A stretch of 54,209 bases of DNA from an uncultured Lachnospiraceae bacterium. GTDB taxonomy: Bacteria; Bacillota; Clostridia; Lachnospirales; Lachnospiraceae. The notes under the pieces were generated by a model. The model ran no database searches. It had not been told where the DNA came from and was given only the letters and a program-made list of their open reading frames with translations. Shown here in pieces: positions 50,208-54,209 of this stretch. Within the stretch, counting starts at the first letter, position 1, and each line of letters begins with the position of its first letter. Both the position numbers and the translations under genes were made by a program. The stretch is taken from the NCBI GenBank assembly GCA_949740535.1, contig CATJHO010000094.1, positions 1-54,209 on the forward strand. The letters are read 5' to 3'.

Positions 50208-51073
50208 AAGAATTAGAAAAAAGCAGAGAAACCTATGAAGGAATTGTGATTCCCGGCGAACTGGAAGGAAGAGTGATGGAAGCAGTTCAAAGTTCCCGGA
50301 AGAAACGGGCTCGAAAGCTGTCACAGAGAAGACGCAGCAGAGTATACCGCTGGGCGGCGGGGATTGCTGCCGCACTTACTGTGGTAACAACCATCGGACT
50401 TAATACAAGCGAAGCCTTTGCTGTGGAAATGCAGAATCTTCCTGTGATCGGAGACCTTGCGCGGATTCTCACCATCCGATCCTACGAAAAAACAGAAGGA
50501 GACACACAGATTCAGGCAGAGATTCCAGGTGTGGATTTGGGGGAGAACGGAAGGGAACTGTCCCAGGAGGTAAATGCGCAGATTGAAAAAATGACAGCTC
50601 AGTATGAGCGGGAAGCCCTGCAGAGAGCAGAGGAGTACCATCAGGCATTTATAGAAACAGGCGGAACACAAGAAGAGTGGGCGGAACATGATATCCGCAT
50701 TCATGTGTGGTATGAGATCAAAAACCAGACAGAGGATGTCCTGTCTTTTGTGGTGAAAGGCACAGAGAGCTGGACCAGCGCTTATGCGGAAATCCGCTAT
50801 TATAATCTGGATTTAAAGAGCAATGATTTCCTGACTCTTGCAGATTTTCTTGGAGCGGATTTTATAGAAAAGGCCAATGCAAGTATCAAAGCTCAGATAG
50901 AGGAGCGGACGCAGGCGGGCGAAAGCTTTTTTACAGCGGAAGAGGGCGGCTTTGAAACGATTACCGAAGACAGCAGTTTTTATGTAAATGACAGGGGAAA
51001 TCCTGTGATTGTATTTGAGAAGTACTCCATAGCGCCTGGCGCTGCAGGAGAAATAGAGTTTGAAATTATATGA
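50204..51073 (+). CDS. RsiV-like anti-sigma factor
   Basis: 289 residues starting at TTG 50204 (GGAGGGAATGAGAGG upstream; no in-frame ATG nearby). A short cytoplasmic N-terminus, one membrane segment (about 50-68, WAAGIAAALTVVTTIGLN) and an extracytoplasmic part with DUF4163- and DUF3298-like sequence (IRYYNLDLKSNDFLTLADFL, FYVNDRGNPVIVFEKYSIAP). In RsiV this part binds lysozyme, triggering cleavage by signal peptidase and RasP. AFAV after the helix offers a signal-peptidase site. Confidence 0.88.
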   Translation: MKELEKSRETYEGIVIPGELEGRVMEAVQSSRKKRARKLSQRRRSRVYRWAAGIAAALTVVTTIGLNTSEAFAVEMQNLPVIGDLARILTIRSYEKTEGDTQIQAEIPGVDLGENGRELSQEVNAQIEKMTAQYEREALQRAEEYHQAFIETGGTQEEWAEHDIRIHVWYEIKNQTEDVLSFVVKGTESWTSAYAEIRYYNLDLKSNDFLTLADFLGADFIEKANASIKAQIEERTQAGESFFTAEEGGFETITEDSSFYVNDRGNPVIVFEKYSIAPGAAGEIEFEII

Positions 51074-51094
51074 CAGCAGAAAGGAAGAACAACT

Positions 51095-51670
51095 ATGAAA
51101 AAGACAGGTATTATTTTGATTTTGAGTATGGCGGTCCTGCTGGGGCTCACAGCATGTACCAACGGAAAGGAAAAAGAGGCGGAGAATCCGCCGGCGGATG
51201 AGACTGTAATTGATACCGGGGAAACAGCAGAAACAGAAGAGGAAAGCGGGCCGGACAGTGAGGCGGCAGATTCCAAGGCAGAGGCGGAGACAGAGCCTGC
51301 GAAGCCGGATCCGGATTTGGATAATTTTGATGCAGATATGGAAGAAGTGGCTGCCTATGCGGAGGCTGTCAAAGAAGCAGTGGCTGCAAAAGATCTGGAA
51401 AAGCTTGCAGAACTGACTGGTTTTCCCGTTTATGTGGGGCTGGAAGGTGTGGATGTGGTAGAAACAAAAGAAGAGTTTTTGAAACTGGATCCAAATCAGG
51501 TATTCTCAGAAGAAATGCTGGTTTCCATTGAGAAAGCAGATACAGCGGATCTGGCCCCCAGCATGGCAGGATTTACCCTGATGGATTATGACACTGAAGG
51601 AAGTCCCAGTATCACCTTTGGCATGGTGGACGGTGAACTTCGGATTACGGGGATTAATTACGGATATTGA
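51095..51670 (+). CDS. Small lipoprotein after the sigma/anti-sigma pair
   Basis: 191 residues. Signal peptide with lipobox LTAC (Cys21), then a long acidic linker of Glu, Ala, Asp and Pro (residues 25-75) and a small domain with AAYAEAVKEAVAAKDLEKLA, LTGFPVYVGL and ITFGMVDGELRITGINYGY. I do not know the family; similar cone-shaped domains occur in clostridial lipoproteins. It is 21 bases after the RsiV gene, so probably a member of the stress regulon. Terminator at 51702. Confidence 0.82.
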   Translation: MKKTGIILILSMAVLLGLTACTNGKEKEAENPPADETVIDTGETAETEEESGPDSEAADSKAEAETEPAKPDPDLDNFDADMEEVAAYAEAVKEAVAAKDLEKLAELTGFPVYVGLEGVDVVETKEEFLKLDPNQVFSEEMLVSIEKADTADLAPSMAGFTLMDYDTEGSPSITFGMVDGELRITGINYGY

Positions 51671-51701
51671 TGTAGATAACAGATAAATACTGGTTTTGGA
51701 T

Positions 51702-51747
51702 GAGAGTTGTGAAATTCAGCGGCAGGCTGATTTACAGCTCTCTTTTT
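51702..51747 (+). terminator. Terminator after the lipoprotein gene
   Basis: GAGAGTTGTGAAATTCAGC and GCTGATTTACAGCTCTC (51702-51742) form a stem with few mismatches and a GGCAG loop, followed by TTTTT. Confidence 0.8.
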
Positions 51748-51790
51748 CTTCCCTTTTTCTGGAATCGTCTCTACTGAATGTAAGATATAT

Positions 51791-51819
51791 TTGACAAAAT
51801 GTCATATAAGTAGTAAGAT
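51791..51819 (+). promoter_or_regulatory. Promoter and overlapping operator of the XRE gene
   Basis: TTGACA (51791-51796), 17 bases, TAAGAT (51814-51819). The inverted repeat TGACA-AAA-TGTCA (51792-51804), extended by ATA/TAT on both sides, overlaps the -35, as in autorepressed XRE genes. Confidence 0.65.
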
Positions 51820-51857
51820 AAAATTAAAGAAAAGACAGATAGAGGAGGAGGCAGAGC

Positions 51858-52067
51858 ATGGCAAAAAATCTGAAGCTGAAGGCAGCTAGGGCGGAACTTG
51901 ACTACTCCCAGGAGGATCTTGCCCAAAAGACAGGTGTCTCCAGACAGACCATCAACATGATTGAGCGGGGCGATTACAATCCAACCTTAAATCTCTGTCT
52001 CAGCATCTGCTATGCCCTGGGAAAAACTCTTGACGAAATATTTTGGAAAGAAGAGACTCGGCCTTAA
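51858..52067 (+). CDS. XRE family transcriptional regulator
   Basis: 69 residues, a single helix-turn-helix domain: LKAARAELDYSQEDLAQKTG, VSRQTINMIERGDYNPTLNL, LCLSICYALGKTLDEIFW. This short type (YozG/similar) commonly precedes a membrane protein gene in Lachnospiraceae. AGAGGAGG ribosome site. The overlapping operator suggests autorepression and control of the gene at 52137. Confidence 0.95.
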   Translation: MAKNLKLKAARAELDYSQEDLAQKTGVSRQTINMIERGDYNPTLNLCLSICYALGKTLDEIFWKEETRP

Positions 52068-52136
52068 GTAAGAAATAATTTTGGCTTTACCCTTTCGTGC
52101 TGTGGCGCAGCGATTTAATAAAGGAGGTAAGAATCG

Positions 52137-53441
52137 ATGAAAAAAGACTGGATCTTATGGAATGTACTGCAAAAACCAGAAAAAATCACTGCCGATGAGC
52201 GGATGGAGCAGATCGAGTGGAAGAGCTATTACTGGTGCTACAAAGCCATGCAGCTGGTCCTGTGGATAAGCTTATGCTTCTGGCCTTTCTTCCGGTCTAT
52301 GCTGTGGCAGAGAGGAAGCGTAAATCCGGAGCCGGGGAGCTGGAATATCCTGATCCTGACGGTGCTTGTATCCATAGAATCCGGACGCTTTCTGTACAAC
52401 TGCTACCATGGAAATCAGGAATTTTACGATCGGAACAGAGGAAGAACCAACTTCTTAAGCCTGGGCATTCTGACCGGTTTCCTCACATGCAGCATATTCT
52501 GGCTTGCCTGCGGAATACGGCATCCATTGCCCTGGGTGATGTTCCTGGCAGGCACCTTATTCTACTGGGGACTCTGCCATCTGGCCTATCTCCATTATGC
52601 GCTGATATCCGATGAAGCCGCAGAAGAGAGAGGGCGTAAATGGGAAGCCTGGATCCCAGGCGTCTGCGGCGGGCTTCTGGCGCTGTATTTTCTGTTCCTT
52701 GGAGTCTTCAGCAGCCGCACCATATTCCTGGCAGATGAGCTTTTAAACGCCTCACTGGAGGAAACAGAACAGGCATGGCTGCGGGAAATCGAACAGGGAA
52801 AAGAATCCTACGAGTATCTGGAAAGCTGCAAAATTGAGTACCGTTTCCAGACTACGCCGGAAACAGAAGATCCTGTAAATGAATACGGCGATATGGCTCA
52901 CGCCATCCATTGGATGACAGAAGACCGTATGTACACGCAGATTCTTAACCCGGACAACAATGATGCCGTCTATGAGGAATATTACTGCGATAAAGGAGAA
53001 TCCTGGAATAAAGCCATAGAAGGCAGATGGGTTTGTGAGGACGACTGGAGAGAGAACAGCTTAAGGCAGGGAGCAGAGGCCGAAGAGTGGTGGTCCTATT
53101 ATCCCTATACGGGTATTCCCCCCATCAATCCCAAGGCTGTAATCTCCATTCAAAAAGAGCGCCAGGGACAGGAAGTCTCCTACACGGTTTCCTACACCGA
53201 AGCTTACGTACCCTATGGAACCACGCTTCACGACCGGACCGATGCAGAGAACATCAGCGTTACCGTCCGCTACATTCTGAACAACTACGGCGTCCTGACC
53301 GGATACGAATGCTCCGAGACCGCAGACAGCGCCAAAACAGGAGAACTTCTCAACAACACCCGAAGCTTTTATGTTCTGAACGTAAACAGCGCCGAAAACC
53401 AGGAAGAAACAGAGTCCCTGATCAACCAATACCGGCATTGA
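52137..53441 (+). CDS. Membrane protein of unknown function after XRE regulator
   Basis: 434 residues. Five or so membrane segments in the first 200 residues (LVLWISLCFWPFF, ILILTVLVSIESG, FLSLGILTGFLTCSIFWLAC, WVMFLAGTLFYWGLCHLAYL, GVCGGLLALYFLFLGVF) and a 220-residue extracytoplasmic domain rich in Trp, Tyr and Glu. No named family recognised. Layout with the XRE gene resembles DUF-type membrane partners of such regulators. Start ATG follows AAAGGAGG by about 10 bases. Confidence 0.75.
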   Translation: MKKDWILWNVLQKPEKITADERMEQIEWKSYYWCYKAMQLVLWISLCFWPFFRSMLWQRGSVNPEPGSWNILILTVLVSIESGRFLYNCYHGNQEFYDRNRGRTNFLSLGILTGFLTCSIFWLACGIRHPLPWVMFLAGTLFYWGLCHLAYLHYALISDEAAEERGRKWEAWIPGVCGGLLALYFLFLGVFSSRTIFLADELLNASLEETEQAWLREIEQGKESYEYLESCKIEYRFQTTPETEDPVNEYGDMAHAIHWMTEDRMYTQILNPDNNDAVYEEYYCDKGESWNKAIEGRWVCEDDWRENSLRQGAEAEEWWSYYPYTGIPPINPKAVISIQKERQGQEVSYTVSYTEAYVPYGTTLHDRTDAENISVTVRYILNNYGVLTGYECSETADSAKTGELLNNTRSFYVLNVNSAENQEETESLINQYRH

Positions 53442-53582
53442 CATCCGTCCCCGGTCAATTCTTACAATTTTGTTATATTTCCGAAAGAACAGAGAAAGCT
53501 CTCTGTGATATACTCCATTTAAAAAGCTGAAGCCCTGTGTCCTTTCAGTGCAGAATAATAGAAAATGGAGGAAACAGACCCT

Positions 53583-54209
53583 ATGACCATTCTGGAAACA
53601 AAAGATTTGAAAAAGTATTACGGTTCCGGAGAAAACACCATAAAAGCTCTGGACGGAGTAACCCTGCAGATCGAAAATGGCAGCTTCACCGCCATTGTAG
53701 GAACATCCGGAAGCGGAAAATCCACCCTGCTTCATATGCTGGGCGGCCTGGACCGCCCAACGAAAGGAAGCGTTCACATAGATGGCAAAGATATATTTGC
53801 CTTCAAAGAAGAGGCCCTGACCATCTTCCGCCGGAGAAGAATCGGTTTCGTATTCCAGAACTATAATCTGGTCCCGGTGCTGAGCGTAAAAGAAAACATC
53901 CTGCTCCCGGTTGAGCTGGATGGCAGAAAGCCAGATGAGAAATACATGCAGCGCATTATTGAAATGCTGGGGCTGGAAGAAAAACTTTTAAGTCTTCCGG
54001 GAAACCTCTCCGGCGGCCAGCAGCAAAGAGCAGCCATCGCCCGCGCCCTGGCAGGCAAGCCGGCAATCATTCTGGCCGACGAGCCCACCGGCAATCTGGA
54101 TTCCAGGACAAGTCAGGACGTCATGAGCCTTCTGAAAGTGACAAGCGAGCGGTTCCACCAGACCATCGTCATGATCACCCACAACGAGGAGATCGCCCAG
54201 ACTGCCGAT
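53583..54209 (+). CDS. ABC transporter ATP-binding protein, MacB/LolD type (partial, 3' cut by window)
   Basis: 209 residues visible from ATG 53583; no stop before the window ends. Walker [11 protein letters not shown]-loop FQNYNLVP, signature [17 protein letters not shown], Walker [13 protein letters not shown], and ITHNEE switch His. The MacB/LolD/Bce class, which pairs with FtsX-type permeases to export or shield against peptides or lipids; the permease would follow outside the window. An ACAGAGA-AAGC-TCTCTGT hairpin lies at 53489-53506, upstream. Confidence 0.93.
   Translation, partial: MTILETKDLKKYYGSGENTIKALDGVTLQIENGSFTAIVGTSGSGKSTLLHMLGGLDRPTKGSVHIDGKDIFAFKEEALTIFRRRRIGFVFQNYNLVPVLSVKENILLPVELDGRKPDEKYMQRIIEMLGLEEKLLSLPGNLSGGQQQRAAIARALAGKPAIILADEPTGNLDSRTSQDVMSLLKVTSERFHQTIVMITHNEEIAQTAD

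Overview
The window looks like chromosomal DNA of a spore-forming Clostridia, most likely Lachnospiraceae (gut Blautia/Clostridium XIVa type). The reasons are a small acid-soluble spore protein, GerW (YtfJ), Rex, a eukaryote-like NADP isocitrate dehydrogenase, the YloU-YloV-RecG order, CD1871A-type and CFI-box small families, Gram-positive Shine-Dalgarno sequences and sigma-A promoters, and moderate GC. I see no tRNA, rRNA, CRISPR array, prophage or insertion sequence. Assignment is by reading only; no database search was run.

Layout. 1-6.8 kb: an S8 protease, then a promoter, a 23-codon leader ORF and a 19-bp terminator hairpin in front of a STAND/LuxR-type regulator whose frame is broken at a run of seven G, then a secreted beta-helix surface protein. 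6.9-10.6 kb: icd, overlapped by an MBOAT O-acyltransferase and an SGNH-like partner. 10.5-16 kb: ABC-F protein (minus strand), rex, alr, a MazF-type toxin gene without an adjacent antitoxin, yebC. 16-19 kb: a CFI-box protein translationally coupled to metY, then a ClpP-like TepA. 19-23 kb: a 169-nt imperfect hairpin, a Nudix hydrolase, DUF2953 and gerW, small membrane proteins, TraX. 23-30.6 kb: rpmB (minus), then asp23-like, fakA-like yloV, recG and a second large surface protein. 30.7-36.8 kb: spore protein ssp, paired WYL regulators and paired half-size ChrA transporters (all minus), a divergent LysR gene, a lectin-domain lipoprotein. 36.9-41.4 kb: rtcB, a MATE exporter (minus), and a three-gene redox cluster (TlpA-like lipoprotein, 50-residue CXXC protein, NapH-like polyferredoxin). 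41.5-49.6 kb: hybrid histidine kinase, phosphatase, ogt, alkD, a minus-strand D-lactate dehydrogenase with an HPr domain fused at its N-terminus, and an OmpR-type two-component system. 49.7-54.2 kb: a SigV/RsiV-like pair with a lipoprotein, an XRE regulator with a membrane protein, and an ABC ATPase cut by the window end.

How the genes may work together. Several units serve the cell surface: polymer O-acylation, two tail-anchored surface proteins, the RsiV lysozyme-type sensor, and lipoproteins. Others handle redox and fermentation (Rex, the HPr-dehydrogenase fusion, the thiol-redox trio), sporulation (ssp, gerW), and repair (recG, ogt, alkD, rtcB). The observations I rate highest are the HPr-D-lactate dehydrogenase fusion, which keeps His15 but has Asn in place of Ser46; the leader-peptide/terminator device with the poly-G frameshift in the gene it precedes; the 169-nt hairpin; and the TlpA/CXXC/NapH-like trio.
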